Below, piece by piece: positions 45,266-55,105 of a DNA stretch of 64,000 nt. Positions within the stretch are counted from its first letter, which is position 1. Each line of letters starts with the position of its first letter. The stretch spans positions 1-64,000 of the forward strand of contig DDEN01000017.1 of NCBI GenBank assembly GCA_002336115.1, in the 5' to 3' direction. The notes below the pieces were generated by a model, which was not told where the DNA came from, did no database searches, and saw only the letters and a program-made list of their open reading frames with translations. The position numbers and the translations under genes are program-made. The DNA comes from Chitinophagaceae bacterium UBA1953 (lineage in GTDB: Bacteria; Bacteroidota; Bacteroidia; Chitinophagales; Chitinophagaceae).

Positions 45266-48200
45266 TTAGTTTTTATTGAATTTTTGGTTTGACACATTAT
45301 TTCCTACCCGTGCCTGCAAAAAGTATAAGCCTTGTTTAAGATAATACACCTCGTTAAATATGAGAATATTATTCCCTTTCTTTACAACCTCTTTAAATCT
45401 ATATACTATTCTGCCTGTTTGATCAATAATCGAAATTTCGGCATCTGTATTTTCCTCTGAAGGTACAAGTATCTGCATTTTATTTGTTACAGGGTTTGGG
45501 AAAATTGTTACTTCGGCTTCATCAACAATTCTTTTTTTCAAAGTAACAATACTGCTGTATTGAATCTTTCCATCACTACCAATCGACTTCAGTCGATAAT
45601 AAACCCAGTTGCCTGGAACATTTTGCAATTGATCTCTGAAAGTAAATTTCTGCTGTGACTGTATTCCGGCTTCATTACCTTTTAATACAGCTATTCTGCT
45701 GAAATTAACCTGATCAGTGCTACGCTCAATCTCAAAATTTTTAATTTCCTGATCACATAATATCTCCCATTTTAACAAAGCTGATTGCCCCTGCTCCATT
45801 GCAGCATCGAATGATATTATTTCACATTTAAGAATATAGTTACTGCAACGCCAATCTCTTTCTGTTGCGCAACTTAATGAGCCCGAGGTTCTTTGCACTG
45901 TTGTAATTGAGCCAGGAGTAGGATCTCCGCTTACTGATCCACTGTTACCCATATATGCTGAAGTGGATTCTGCCGATGAATTATTATTATCAAATCTGTC
46001 ATCAAGCCCATCTTCATCGGTATCAACACCAGTCAAAGTAACATTGTCATCTTTTTTCCCATTTAAATTGAGGTCATTTCCTTCGATCCTGTCAATAACT
46101 CCATCTCCATCCGTATCTGAATCCAAGTAATCAGGTATTGAATCTCCATCTTTATCAAATGGAAAAATACCATTACCTCCAAAGCCTGAATAATTATCAT
46201 ATGTATTATCAATACCATCCCCATCACTATCAAGGCCAGAAGGCAACAAATAACTGCTCGTTGATATTCCTTCAACATTATCGGGTATTCCGTCATCATC
46301 GCTATCTATATCATAGGGGTTAATTTTTCCGGCACCATCAGTATTTGGCAGCGAAAGAGAAGGCAACCCTGCGAGACTGCTATTTCTACCTTTTGCATTA
46401 ATTGCACCATCAACTCTGCCATCATAATTTGCATCTGTAAAGCCTGCTTCTCTTACATCCGTAATACCATCTCCATCACTATCGAGGTCATAAGGATTCG
46501 TTTTTGAATCTGCATCCATGTTTTTATATGGATAACTGTCAGCACGACCATCTCCTCCAACATCGGCACCTGTTCTCAACAATGCATTCACTGCATTTTC
46601 AGCAATGCCATCATTACCTACATCTCCATCAACATTATCACTGAATCCATCATGATCGGCATCTGTATATCCATCAATTACTCCATCATTATTAATGTCT
46701 GCGCCATACGCCTCAATCACATCGGGTATTCCGTCATTATCACTATCAAGATCAAACATATTTGGAATTGAATCTCCATCAGTATCTGCTAACCCTAATC
46801 CATTTCCTGAACCTGCAGAGCCTGTATTGCTCGCATCCACATTTTGTGAAAGACCATCATTATCTGTATCAGAATAGTTATCAATTTTACCATCTCCATT
46901 TGTATCAACACCTCCACTTTCAACCACATCAGGAATACCATCGTTATCACTGTCAAGATCGAGTTCATTAATAATACCATCAAGATCCCAATCGAAATTA
47001 TCATTTACCCCATCTCCATTTGTATCAATAAAACCAGGATAATTTGTATCAATATAGTTTGGAATTCCATCCATGTCATCGTCGTCCAACGGGTCAACAC
47101 CCCCACTTTCAACAATATCCGGAATACCATCATCATCATCATCTATGTCGCAACCAGCCTTTAAAAAAAAAGAAGGTGATGGATAGCTGCAATTTGCATT
47201 AGACAAATTGCCTGCGCTGGCAACAATTGCACGATAGTACTTGTTTACGTCACCTGCTGCAACAGATGGAATCGTATATGTTGCTGCATTGGGTGCTGAA
47301 GCAATATTTGACCATGTAACACCATCAGTGCTTATTTGCCATTGATAATCCGGAGTTCCAATAATTGCTCCGGGATCAGAAAGTACTGCAGTAAATGAAG
47401 CACTTGTTCCCAAACAACCTGCATTAATATGATTTAAAGCAACAGTTGGTAATGGGCTGCACGAACCAAACTGTATATCATCAATTGCAATATCATTACC
47501 ACATCCACCCAAACCATCATTAATCAGTTCTACTATAATTCTTGAATAAGTAGCAGGACTTGTAAATTTTAACCCATATTGCCCCCAGATGGTGCTGAAA
47601 ATATCTCCACTACTTGCCTCTGTTATAACTAATCCTGTGGAGAAATCACGAACACGGATTTTTACTTTGGGATATTTGAAGCCACCGAAACCATTACAAA
47701 CAGTCTGATAGGAAGCATTCCCTATAAATGCAGCATAAAATGAGACAGAATATTCCTGATTAGCACAAAGTCCGGCACTAAAATCTATACTATAAAAGTT
47801 TTTAGCCGATGCATCTGCATTTACAACCAACATACCTCCATTTGCATTTCCTGTATGATCTGTAAGGCTGATAAAATCAGAATTATTTGCATTGTGAGCA
47901 TTATTTGTAATTGTCCCGTTATCAATTGCAAGGGGTTGCACAGATGAAAGAGTGTAACCGGTTGTTTGAGAATTTACCGTTACCCCTGATCCTGCAACCA
48001 CACCGGGGATTGAAGTTGACAAACCCGTACCGGAACCAAAATTTTGAGTTACAAGAACATTGGTTAAAGAAGAACATGGTGGCGTTTGAGCCGTGATAGA
48101 AATGAGCAAAGGAGTTGGTTGATTTTCTCCCGTATCATCAGGCTTGTCATTTCCATTTAGATCCGGCAGCGATCCATTGGTAGAAACATCGGTTAATGCC

Positions 48201-49501
48201 TGACTGTTGTAACCTATAGCAGTTGCCGTAGCACTATTGTTATAAACAACTCCGTTAAGAATGCCTGAGAGTCTGCACGAAATTCGTATTGTACAATGAT
48301 TATTCGCAACAGGGTAATTTGGCAATGTACCAGTACCATTTAACAAATTCTTATTGCTATTTCCATTAAACGATGCATTTAAAACCAAACCGGCAGGGTT
48401 TGAAACAAATGAGGTAGTGACATTTGAGACATTCGCAGCGCCATTTATTGCCGTAAGGTCGTCTGTAACCTGAACATTCGTGATATCAGTATTGCCGTAA
48501 TTCTGAATATATACATCATACACTACATCATACTGATTTGGCGTACCAGTTGGTGTAACAGATACTATTTTTTTTGCTGCGCCTATACCAGAAACAATAG
48601 AAGCCAGATCAACCGCAGAATAAACAGTACCAGATTTATTAATAACATTGGTGTCGCCTGTTAATGGATTTACTTCCCTGAACGGGCAACCTCCTCCAGA
48701 AAATGCTGCAACTGTTTCTCCTTGCGCATAAGTTAACCCCACAAAATTGTTTGACGGAACCTGAACGCTATCAATATAAGTACAAGTAAGATTAGCTCCT
48801 GTACCTGTATAAGCAGTATAATTAGGAGTGAACAATTTATTATCAACAACAAAAAACATCTGGCCGGAAGGAGACATGGCTACATCTCCGCTACCAGATG
48901 CATAAATTGTTGCACCTCCCGTTAAAGCCAGCGTGTCTGCCGGCCCCATTATGCGGGTTGAGAAATTAATTGAACGAAGCATTCCCTTATAAGGAGCAGA
49001 GGCTGTAAAATCAATTACATAACCATTACCATTATTGTCAAAAGCCACTCCAAGTATATCAGCATAGAAAGAACAAAGAGTATCCAGACGTGGCGATGTT
49101 GATGTAGGCATTGTACCCGCAGGCCATCGCCAAACATATGTACGAGGCACTGTTCCTGAACCGGAAAAAGTACTCGTTGCAGTCCATAAAAAATAAATGT
49201 TATGATCTGCAGGATTATAGGAAATACTTGAATAGTTTGAAGTAAAACGTTGACCCGATGAGCCGCTTGTTCCAATTCTTAATTGGGGAGTATATCTCCC
49301 TACAACACCAGATGTACCTGTAATACTGGTGATTATATTAGTTGTGCTATTATATGTGTAAAAGTGAATTTGCTCAGTACCGCTACCGCAACTCGTTCTA
49401 CCTACTGCAAATGGATAGCTAACTGTTGCATTTTGTGCAGATGCGTTTGCCCAAATTGCAATTAGTGAAAGAATAGTAAATAAACGGATAGTTGTTTTCA
49501 T
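45266..49501 (-). CDS. Large type IX-secreted protein with thrombospondin-3-like repeats
   Basis: The 1411-residue secreted protein starts with a signal peptide (1-22). The N-terminal third is beta-propeller-like (repeated sugar/HYR-like strands). A DUF11-type segment (about 305-420), an adhesion-type beta-sandwich (about 500-700) and an immunoglobulin-like stretch follow. The centre (about 795-1190) is a dense array of D-x-D-x-D-G-I-P-D calcium-binding repeats. The C-terminus has a type IX sorting domain (EVTIFPNPVTNKMQILVP to the end). It is secreted by the T9SS or displayed on the cell surface. Adhesion or matrix role inferred from domains. Confidence 0.85.
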   Translation of the reverse strand: MKTTIRLFTILSLIAIWANASAQNATVSYPFAVGRTSCGSGTEQIHFYTYNSTTNIITSITGTSGVVGRYTPQLRIGTSGSSGQRFTSNYSSISYNPADHNIYFLWTATSTFSGSGTVPRTYVWRWPAGTMPTSTSPRLDTLCSFYADILGVAFDNNGNGYVIDFTASAPYKGMLRSINFSTRIMGPADTLALTGGATIYASGSGDVAMSPSGQMFFVVDNKLFTPNYTAYTGTGANLTCTYIDSVQVPSNNFVGLTYAQGETVAAFSGGGCPFREVNPLTGDTNVINKSGTVYSAVDLASIVSGIGAAKKIVSVTPTGTPNQYDVVYDVYIQNYGNTDITNVQVTDDLTAINGAANVSNVTTSFVSNPAGLVLNASFNGNSNKNLLNGTGTLPNYPVANNHCTIRISCRLSGILNGVVYNNSATATAIGYNSQALTDVSTNGSLPDLNGNDKPDDTGENQPTPLLISITAQTPPCSSLTNVLVTQNFGSGTGLSTSIPGVVAGSGVTVNSQTTGYTLSSVQPLAIDNGTITNNAHNANNSDFISLTDHTGNANGGMLVVNADASAKNFYSIDFSAGLCANQEYSVSFYAAFIGNASYQTVCNGFGGFKYPKVKIRVRDFSTGLVITEASSGDIFSTIWGQYGLKFTSPATYSRIIVELINDGLGGCGNDIAIDDIQFGSCSPLPTVALNHINAGCLGTSASFTAVLSDPGAIIGTPDYQWQISTDGVTWSNIASAPNAATYTIPSVAAGDVNKYYRAIVASAGNLSNANCSYPSPSFFLKAGCDIDDDDDGIPDIVESGGVDPLDDDDMDGIPNYIDTNYPGFIDTNGDGVNDNFDWDLDGIINELDLDSDNDGIPDVVESGGVDTNGDGKIDNYSDTDNDGLSQNVDASNTGSAGSGNGLGLADTDGDSIPNMFDLDSDNDGIPDVIEAYGADINNDGVIDGYTDADHDGFSDNVDGDVGNDGIAENAVNALLRTGADVGGDGRADSYPYKNMDADSKTNPYDLDSDGDGITDVREAGFTDANYDGRVDGAINAKGRNSSLAGLPSLSLPNTDGAGKINPYDIDSDDDGIPDNVEGISTSSYLLPSGLDSDGDGIDNTYDNYSGFGGNGIFPFDKDGDSIPDYLDSDTDGDGVIDRIEGNDLNLNGKKDDNVTLTGVDTDEDGLDDRFDNNNSSAESTSAYMGNSGSVSGDPTPGSITTVQRTSGSLSCATERDWRCSNYILKCEIISFDAAMEQGQSALLKWEILCDQEIKNFEIERSTDQVNFSRIAVLKGNEAGIQSQQKFTFRDQLQNVPGNWVYYRLKSIGSDGKIQYSSIVTLKKRIVDEAEVTIFPNPVTNKMQILVPSEENTDAEISIIDQTGRIVYRFKEVVKKGNNILIFNEVYYLKQGLYFLQARVGNNVSNQKFNKN

Positions 49502-49531
49502 AAAAACGGATTAAGATTGTTTTTGCTCCAA

Positions 49532-51865
49532 TTACCTGCTAATAATTAACTGACTGTTTAGCAGAACTTTTTCACCCTGCTTTACACTCACTACATATAC
49601 TCCTGCCGGCAAATGCGAAACAGATAAATTGATTGAATTACCTGTTGTTGACCTCTGCATTACGTTCTTTCCTACAGAATTGTAAAAACTTATTTCTACG
49701 TTGCCAGATGAAGATTTGCTCCACTTAATTATAACACTTTTTGATGCCGGATTTGGATATACTGCATTTGATTGAGCATTAATAAACCGAGAACTCAATA
49801 CTTTTGAATATTTAATAATGCCGCTTTTTTCTGTAATCTTTACCCTGTAATATGTTTCATCTAAAAAAGGCTGGTTATCTGTAAAATGAAAATGATTGAT
49901 TCCTTCTTTTACACTAGCCAATGCCATCACACCCTCATCTTCAAAATCACCGGTTGTTCTTCCCTTTTGCAGAATTACACTCGCAATTTCGCCATCAGAA
50001 TCTGACAAAGCGATATCCAAATCATTTTTGAATAGCAGATGTTTTAAAGTAAAATCAACCACTTTTACATCAAGTGTGGTAAATGTCAGTAAAGGATCCA
50101 CATTATCAAATGTTAGTGCCGCTCCTGTTGCAAGTGTTTGGTTAAGGGGGTCAAACGTAACAGTTACAGGATTAAATCCTAACATAAAATAAATATAACT
50201 TCCGGATGTAGGTGTACTAATGCCATTACCACCACGGGAAAGTTGCCCATTCTGATCATAAATTACAAGTACAGTATCCTGAGATGCAAGAGAACCCTGA
50301 ACTCTGATAGCAATTGGCGTATAATAATATGAAACTGTTGATCCTGTACTTTTCGTTTGAGTTGTTACTTTAAAACTAATGCGGTTACTTCCAGGATTAC
50401 CCCACCTGATTGATGTATTATAAGAAGGATACCCATTCCCATAAACATAGGAATTAAAGAAAGGAGTAAGATCATACCCACCTGCTACGGCCTGCATGTG
50501 ATTTCTTAAATCATCAGTAGTAGCAGAACGATATGCAAGAATCGGGTCGTTCAGATAATTGCGGCATGCCTGAAAAAATTTCGTATCGCCCAACAACGTT
50601 CTTAACATTGATACAACCATGGCACCTCTTTCGTAAACAGTTGATCCGTAAGCACTACTCCATAATACATTTGAAGTAGTTATTGTAGAGTTAGGAATAT
50701 AGCAGCTATATGTTGGGTATGTATTATTTGCAACATCCTTAAAATCAAATCGAACTGTTGAATCATTTTGCCCCAATGCAGGTACAAGTTCAGCTGCTAA
50801 GGCCTCCATATATCTTGCAAATCCCTCTGCCAACCATAAATGGTTCCATGTACTAAATGTCACTTTATCACCAAACCATTGATGTCCAAGTTCATGTGCA
50901 ATTACTGACCAACTCGTCATTGAACCCCAACTCATAGCTGAAAAAGTCTGGTGTTCCATTCCGCCGCTCCATCCAAATTCATACATCCCATATTTTTCGT
51001 TTTTAAAAGGATAATCGCCAAAAATAGAATTATTGCTAAACGCAATTAATTCATCTTTACAGCGATCCATCGTTTGTAATTGTGTTGCGGTTGGTGTACG
51101 GTTAGACAAGTAATAGTAATCAACCGGCATATTTTTTCCATTGATATTCACAGTTCCCCTGCTATTGATCGTGTACTCAGAAACCGCAACAGCAACAAGA
51201 TAAGAAGCGATTGGATACCTGTGCTTATAATAAAAAATGCGATTACTACCCGCTGTTGTAGTACTGATAAGTACCCCGTTGGCAGCAGCAGTATGAGCTG
51301 ATGGAACATTTACATATATATCAAGCGAATCAATTTTGTCTTGCATATCTGCTTTACACGGCCACCAGTCTCGATCTTCATACGACTCAGATAAAGTATA
51401 AATCATTTTCTTTGAATTGACTGTTTTCAGTTGATAACCTTCTGCCTGTCCGCTTACAGCAGGTGGCGCTCCAGCATATGAGATAGATACAGAATCAAAT
51501 GTATTAATGGGTAATGCTGCCGGAAGAGAGATTCTTATACTATCACCTGTTGTAGGAAAGGTAACAGTCGTAGCAGAACCATGATATTTTGCCGATAAGT
51601 TTACATTGTTAAATGCTGACCGCCTTAAATCTAATGTAAAAGAAGTTACGCTTGCTGCTTTTGTAACAAAATAGAGAGTAACAACCCCTTTTATCCCTTT
51701 AGAAGCCGAATCTGGATTAATGCGCCACTCACAACGTTGATAAGTAACATCAATATTCTTACCTGTTCCGCTATAACCTGTTGTTTGAGAGAATGAATTT
51801 AGTTGACAAAAAAGAAGAGATACAGCAAAAAAAACTGTTTTCAGGATAATGGATAATTTTTTCAT
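49532..51865 (-). CDS. M1-family metallopeptidase with type IX sorting domain
   Basis: The 777-residue secreted aminopeptidase-like protein is taken from ATG 51865 (the frame extends 15 codons further, without support). A signal peptide is followed by an N-terminal saddle domain, GGMEHQTFS (the GAMEN exopeptidase motif with final Asn replaced by His), the zinc site HELGHQWFGD with the third ligand Glu in LWLAEGFARYMEA, and a late T9SS sorting domain (VYPNPASKSVIIKW). It cleaves N-terminal residues from peptides outside the cell. It is 30 bp upstream of the large cargo gene and may be cotranscribed. Confidence 0.9.
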   Translation of the reverse strand: MKKLSIILKTVFFAVSLLFCQLNSFSQTTGYSGTGKNIDVTYQRCEWRINPDSASKGIKGVVTLYFVTKAASVTSFTLDLRRSAFNNVNLSAKYHGSATTVTFPTTGDSIRISLPAALPINTFDSVSISYAGAPPAVSGQAEGYQLKTVNSKKMIYTLSESYEDRDWWPCKADMQDKIDSLDIYVNVPSAHTAAANGVLISTTTAGSNRIFYYKHRYPIASYLVAVAVSEYTINSRGTVNINGKNMPVDYYYLSNRTPTATQLQTMDRCKDELIAFSNNSIFGDYPFKNEKYGMYEFGWSGGMEHQTFSAMSWGSMTSWSVIAHELGHQWFGDKVTFSTWNHLWLAEGFARYMEALAAELVPALGQNDSTVRFDFKDVANNTYPTYSCYIPNSTITTSNVLWSSAYGSTVYERGAMVVSMLRTLLGDTKFFQACRNYLNDPILAYRSATTDDLRNHMQAVAGGYDLTPFFNSYVYGNGYPSYNTSIRWGNPGSNRISFKVTTQTKSTGSTVSYYYTPIAIRVQGSLASQDTVLVIYDQNGQLSRGGNGISTPTSGSYIYFMLGFNPVTVTFDPLNQTLATGAALTFDNVDPLLTFTTLDVKVVDFTLKHLLFKNDLDIALSDSDGEIASVILQKGRTTGDFEDEGVMALASVKEGINHFHFTDNQPFLDETYYRVKITEKSGIIKYSKVLSSRFINAQSNAVYPNPASKSVIIKWSKSSSGNVEISFYNSVGKNVMQRSTTGNSINLSVSHLPAGVYVVSVKQGEKVLLNSQLIISR

Positions 51866-52291
51866 CTGGATATATGATTTTTCTAAGATATATAAAATTA
51901 TTGCCAGCAAAGAATTTCAACAAGGGGGCAAAACAAAAAAAAACAAAAATCAGTTATCACAAAATGCAGTCATTTGCCTATTTAACTGACAATCAGACAA
52001 TTATAAATAATAGTACGATTTTTAATTATAAAAAAGGGTATTTTTACGAAGAAAAAACACCTGTCAAAGTGGTGATTTTATTTATTTAATTATAGAAAAA
52101 ACTTAAAAAAATTTAGATGTAATTATGTATTAATAAGCCTATAATACCTGTTATTATGCTTGAAAGAATAACATTTGCTTCCTTAATAAGGCTGCTAAAG
52201 AGTCCTTTATTAAAGTACTGAAATAAAAGAGCCGGAAGCTAAACTTTATCAGTTAAGTTTCCGGCTCTTTCGAATTTTTTCTTACTTATTT
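51866..52291. other. 426-bp AT-rich gap between M1 peptidase and accC
   Basis: No gene is evident; a short frame at 51874-52089 is AT-rich without family features. The gap should contain the M1 peptidase promoter on the minus strand and contains the accC terminator at 52226-52270. Nothing else was recognised. Confidence 0.5.
52226..52270 (-). terminator. Terminator of accB-accC
   Basis: AAAGAGCCGGAA (52226-52237) pairs with TTCCGGCTCTTT (52259-52270), with further weak pairing inside. On the minus strand the stem is followed by a T-rich run about 22 bp past the accC stop codon. Confidence 0.75.
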
Positions 52292-53629
52292 TTATTTCAT
52301 CTCAAACGTTTCTAAAAACTTCGTTGTAAAATTTCCATTTCGGAAATCTTCATTTTTCATCAGTTGCTGGTGAAATGGAATGGTGGTTTTTACTCCTCTA
52401 ATTACATATTCACTCAACGCCCGGCTCATGGTATTAATTGCCTCCTCCCTGGTGCGTGCCACTGCAACTATTTTAGCAATCATTGAATCGTAGTAAGGAG
52501 GAATTACATAACCAACATACGCATGGGAGTCTATTCTGATGCCATGCCCCCCGGGCTGATGCAATATTGTTATTTTACCGGGCGATGGTCGGAAATCATG
52601 ATAAGGGTCTTCAGCATTAATGCGGCATTCGATTGCATGCATTTGCGGCTCATAATTTTCGCCGCTTATTTTTTCTCCTATTGCAATTAAAATCTGCTCT
52701 TTAATCAAATCAAAATTGGTTACCTCCTCTGTTACACAATGTTCTACCTGGATACGTGTATTCATCTCCATAAAGTAGAATTTATGATGCTTATCAACCA
52801 GGAATTCAATTGTTCCCACACTTTCATAACCAATAGCCGATGCTGCTTTAATTGCGGCTTCGCCCATTGCTTTACGAAGCTCTGGTGTCATAAAAGGCGA
52901 AGGCGATTCTTCAACTAATTTTTGATGACGACGTTGAATGGAACAATCTCTTTCACTTAAATGGCAAACAGTCCCATACCTGTCGCCGGCAATCTGGATT
53001 TCGATATGCCTTGGGTCTTCAATAAACTTCTCTACATAAATTCCTTCATTTTTAAAAGCAGCCAAAGCTTCTGTTTTCGCCAAATGGTAATTACGCTCCA
53101 TTTCATCTTCACTCCAAACCACACGCATGCCTTTACCTCCACCACCAGCAGTTGCCTTTAATATTACAGGATAGCCAATTTCATGGCCAATTTCTATTGC
53201 CTGTTCCACACTTTCAATTAAACTATCACTTCCGGGAATAACAGGCACACCTGCCTTAATCATGGTTTCCTTAGCGGTTATTTTATCGCCCATTGCCATA
53301 ATCTGCTCTGGTGTGGGCCCAATAAATTTAATTCCGTTTTGTCTGCATATCTCAGCAAACTTTGCATTTTCAGCCAGGAATCCGTAACCGGGATGTATGG
53401 CATCGGCATTTGTAATTTCGGCAGCGGCAATAATGTTGGGTACATTGAGATAAGATTCTGATGCAGCAGGTTTTCCTATACAAACGGCCTCATCGGCAAA
53501 CTTTACATGCAGGCTTTCTTTATCGGCAGTTGAATAAACAGCAACTGTTTTAATTCCCATTTCACGGCAAGTACGGATAATCCGTAAAGCTATCTCACCA
53601 CGATTGGCAATTAATATCTTTTTAAACAT
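52292..53629 (-). CDS. accC: Biotin carboxylase subunit of acetyl-CoA carboxylase
   Basis: The 445-residue biotin carboxylase has the ATP-grasp fold: the N-terminal FKKILIANRGEIALRIIRT, the glycine-rich loop KATAGGGGKGMRVV (about 159-172), and catalytic EMNTRIQVEH (about 290-299). It carboxylates biotin on the carrier protein with bicarbonate and ATP, the first step of malonyl-CoA synthesis. It is full length with intact motifs, encoded 84 bp after accB on the same strand, the usual accBC order. Confidence 0.96.
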   Translation of the reverse strand: MFKKILIANRGEIALRIIRTCREMGIKTVAVYSTADKESLHVKFADEAVCIGKPAASESYLNVPNIIAAAEITNADAIHPGYGFLAENAKFAEICRQNGIKFIGPTPEQIMAMGDKITAKETMIKAGVPVIPGSDSLIESVEQAIEIGHEIGYPVILKATAGGGGKGMRVVWSEDEMERNYHLAKTEALAAFKNEGIYVEKFIEDPRHIEIQIAGDRYGTVCHLSERDCSIQRRHQKLVEESPSPFMTPELRKAMGEAAIKAASAIGYESVGTIEFLVDKHHKFYFMEMNTRIQVEHCVTEEVTNFDLIKEQILIAIGEKISGENYEPQMHAIECRINAEDPYHDFRPSPGKITILHQPGGHGIRIDSHAYVGYVIPPYYDSMIAKIVAVARTREEAINTMSRALSEYVIRGVKTTIPFHQQLMKNEDFRNGNFTTKFLETFEMK

Positions 53630-53713
53630 CGGGTAAATTTGAGGTTTGAAATTTGAAATTGGTCAAATGCAGCAGTAAAAATTATTTTACAAAACCGCAT
53701 AAAGGCTTTTCAA

Positions 53714-54178
53714 TTAACTCGGGTCAACAAGAAACAGTGGCTGGTCATATTCAACCGGAGTCTGATCTTCTGCCAACACCTTTACAATGCGGCCTTTTAC
53801 TTCACTTTCAATTTCATTAAACAACTTCATAGCCTCAATAATGCATACAACTTTGCCCGGGGCAACCTCGTCACCTACCTCGGCAAATACCGGTTTATCG
53901 GGAGATGGTTTTCTGTAAAAAGTACCAATCATCGGGCTTTTAATCGTTATATAATTGCTGGTATCCTCCTCAGCTTTCTTTTCTGTTGGAGCAACAGTAG
54001 GAGCCGCTGCTGCTGCATGAACCGGAGCTGCATGTACAACCGGAGCCGCAACCGTATGGTGTAAAACTTCTTCTTTTTGTTTTATGGTAATTTTGAAATC
54101 TTTTTCTTCAATACTTAGTTCACTGAGATTGGATTTGTTGACCATTTTAATCAACTCCTGAATTTGTTTAAAATCCAT
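53714..54178 (-). CDS. accB: Biotin carboxyl carrier protein of acetyl-CoA carboxylase
   Basis: The 154-residue BCCP has an N-terminal helical region, an Ala/Pro/His-rich flexible linker (about 40-70), and a C-terminal biotinyl domain with the biotin-Lys motif EAMKLFNEIES. The common form is EAMKM; Leu at that position is frequent in Bacteroidota. It carries carboxybiotin between AccC and the carboxyltransferase. It is followed by accC 84 bp on; efp lies upstream beyond its own terminator, so accBC has its own promoter. Confidence 0.95.
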   Translation of the reverse strand: MDFKQIQELIKMVNKSNLSELSIEEKDFKITIKQKEEVLHHTVAAPVVHAAPVHAAAAAPTVAPTEKKAEEDTSNYITIKSPMIGTFYRKPSPDKPVFAEVGDEVAPGKVVCIIEAMKLFNEIESEVKGRIVKVLAEDQTPVEYDQPLFLVDPS

Positions 54179-54309
54179 GACTGTGAGGTTTTAAAATGAA
54201 AAATATTATGGGCGGCTAAGATAAGGGATAATACAGCAGAATTACCCTATTTTCTTCAAATTTGAAGCAAAACCAGACTTTTACGACCAAAAATCTGTAT
54301 TTTTTAAAC

Positions 54310-54342
54310 AAAAATGGGCGGATGTTCAATCGGCCCATTTTT
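54310..54342 (-). terminator. Terminator of efp
   Basis: A ten-base-pair stem pairs AAAAATGGGC with GCCCATTTTT around a 13-base loop, 17 bp beyond the efp stop codon on the minus strand. It supports efp being monocistronic. Confidence 0.75.
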
Positions 54343-54358
54343 AAAAATAAAGATTTTT

Positions 54359-54925
54359 TTACTCCTTTACTCTCTCCACATATTCACCTGTTTTGGTGTT
54401 GATACGAATGGTTTCACCTTCGTTTACAAACAGCGGAACCATAACAGTAGCGCCGGTTTCAACAGTTGCAGGTTTTAATGTACGGGTTGCAGTATCACCT
54501 TTCATTCCAGGTTCACTGTAAGTAACTTTCATCACAATTTTATCGGGCAACTCCACACTCATAGGCAACTCTGTTTCGGTATTAATTAATGCCGAAACGC
54601 CGCCACCTTCCACCAGAAACTGCGGAGCATCAATTACATTTTCCTGAACAGTAATCTGCTCAAATGTTTCATTGTTCATGAAATTATAACCCGTATCGTC
54701 TTTGTACAAAAACTGAAATTCCTTACGTTCAACACGCACAGGGTAAATCGTTTCACCGCTGTTCCATGTTTGTTCTACCGAGCGGTTGTTATCAACCCCT
54801 TTCAGTTTAGCCCAAACTTTTGCTGCAGCACGGGCAGTTTTGTTTTCGCCAAACTCTACAATTTTATATAAGCTGCCATCCAGCTTAATAATCATACCAC
54901 GAGTTATATCTGAAGTATTTGCCAT
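54359..54925 (-). CDS. efp: Elongation factor P with non-canonical tip loop
   Basis: The 188-residue three-domain EF-P is taken from ATG 54925 (the frame extends 17 codons further, without support). EF-P binds between ribosomal P and E sites and rescues polyproline stalling. Domain I loop, where bacteria usually have PGKG with a modifiable Lys, reads EFGENKTARAAAKVWAKLKG. Lining up AKLK with the typical VKLR places Arg, not Lys, at the tip, in a loop two residues longer. Domains II and III are standard (YNFMNNETFEQI; LPDKIVMKVTYSEPGMKGDT). Confidence 0.93.
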   Translation of the reverse strand: MANTSDITRGMIIKLDGSLYKIVEFGENKTARAAAKVWAKLKGVDNNRSVEQTWNSGETIYPVRVERKEFQFLYKDDTGYNFMNNETFEQITVQENVIDAPQFLVEGGGVSALINTETELPMSVELPDKIVMKVTYSEPGMKGDTATRTLKPATVETGATVMVPLFVNEGETIRINTKTGEYVERVKE

Positions 54926-54946
54926 AAACCTGTTTTTTTGAGGCTG

Positions 54947-54976
54947 CAAATATAAGGTAACAGCACTTGCCAGCAA
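54947..54976 (-). promoter_or_regulatory. Promoter of efp
   Basis: On the minus strand TTG (54974-54976) and TATATTTG (54947-54954) are 19 bp apart, a close match to the Bacteroidota TTG-19-TAnnTTTG promoter. The start codon follows after about 21 bases. This is one of the clearest promoters in the window. Confidence 0.65.
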
Positions 54977-55105
54977 GTGGAAGTAAAAGATTTTGTACCC
55001 GGCTAATTGCTTGTGGCATCGCCTGTTGCCACGCTCGTTTCATGGTTCCGGTTTCATGGCAGCTTGTTTAACAGCTTTTTAAACCGGTTCAATGTAAATT
55101 GCGGC

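Noticed and set aside
46100..47150. Dense DNA repeat array
   Set aside because: The repetition is explained by coding for D-x-D-x-D-G protein repeats in the large type IX cargo gene.
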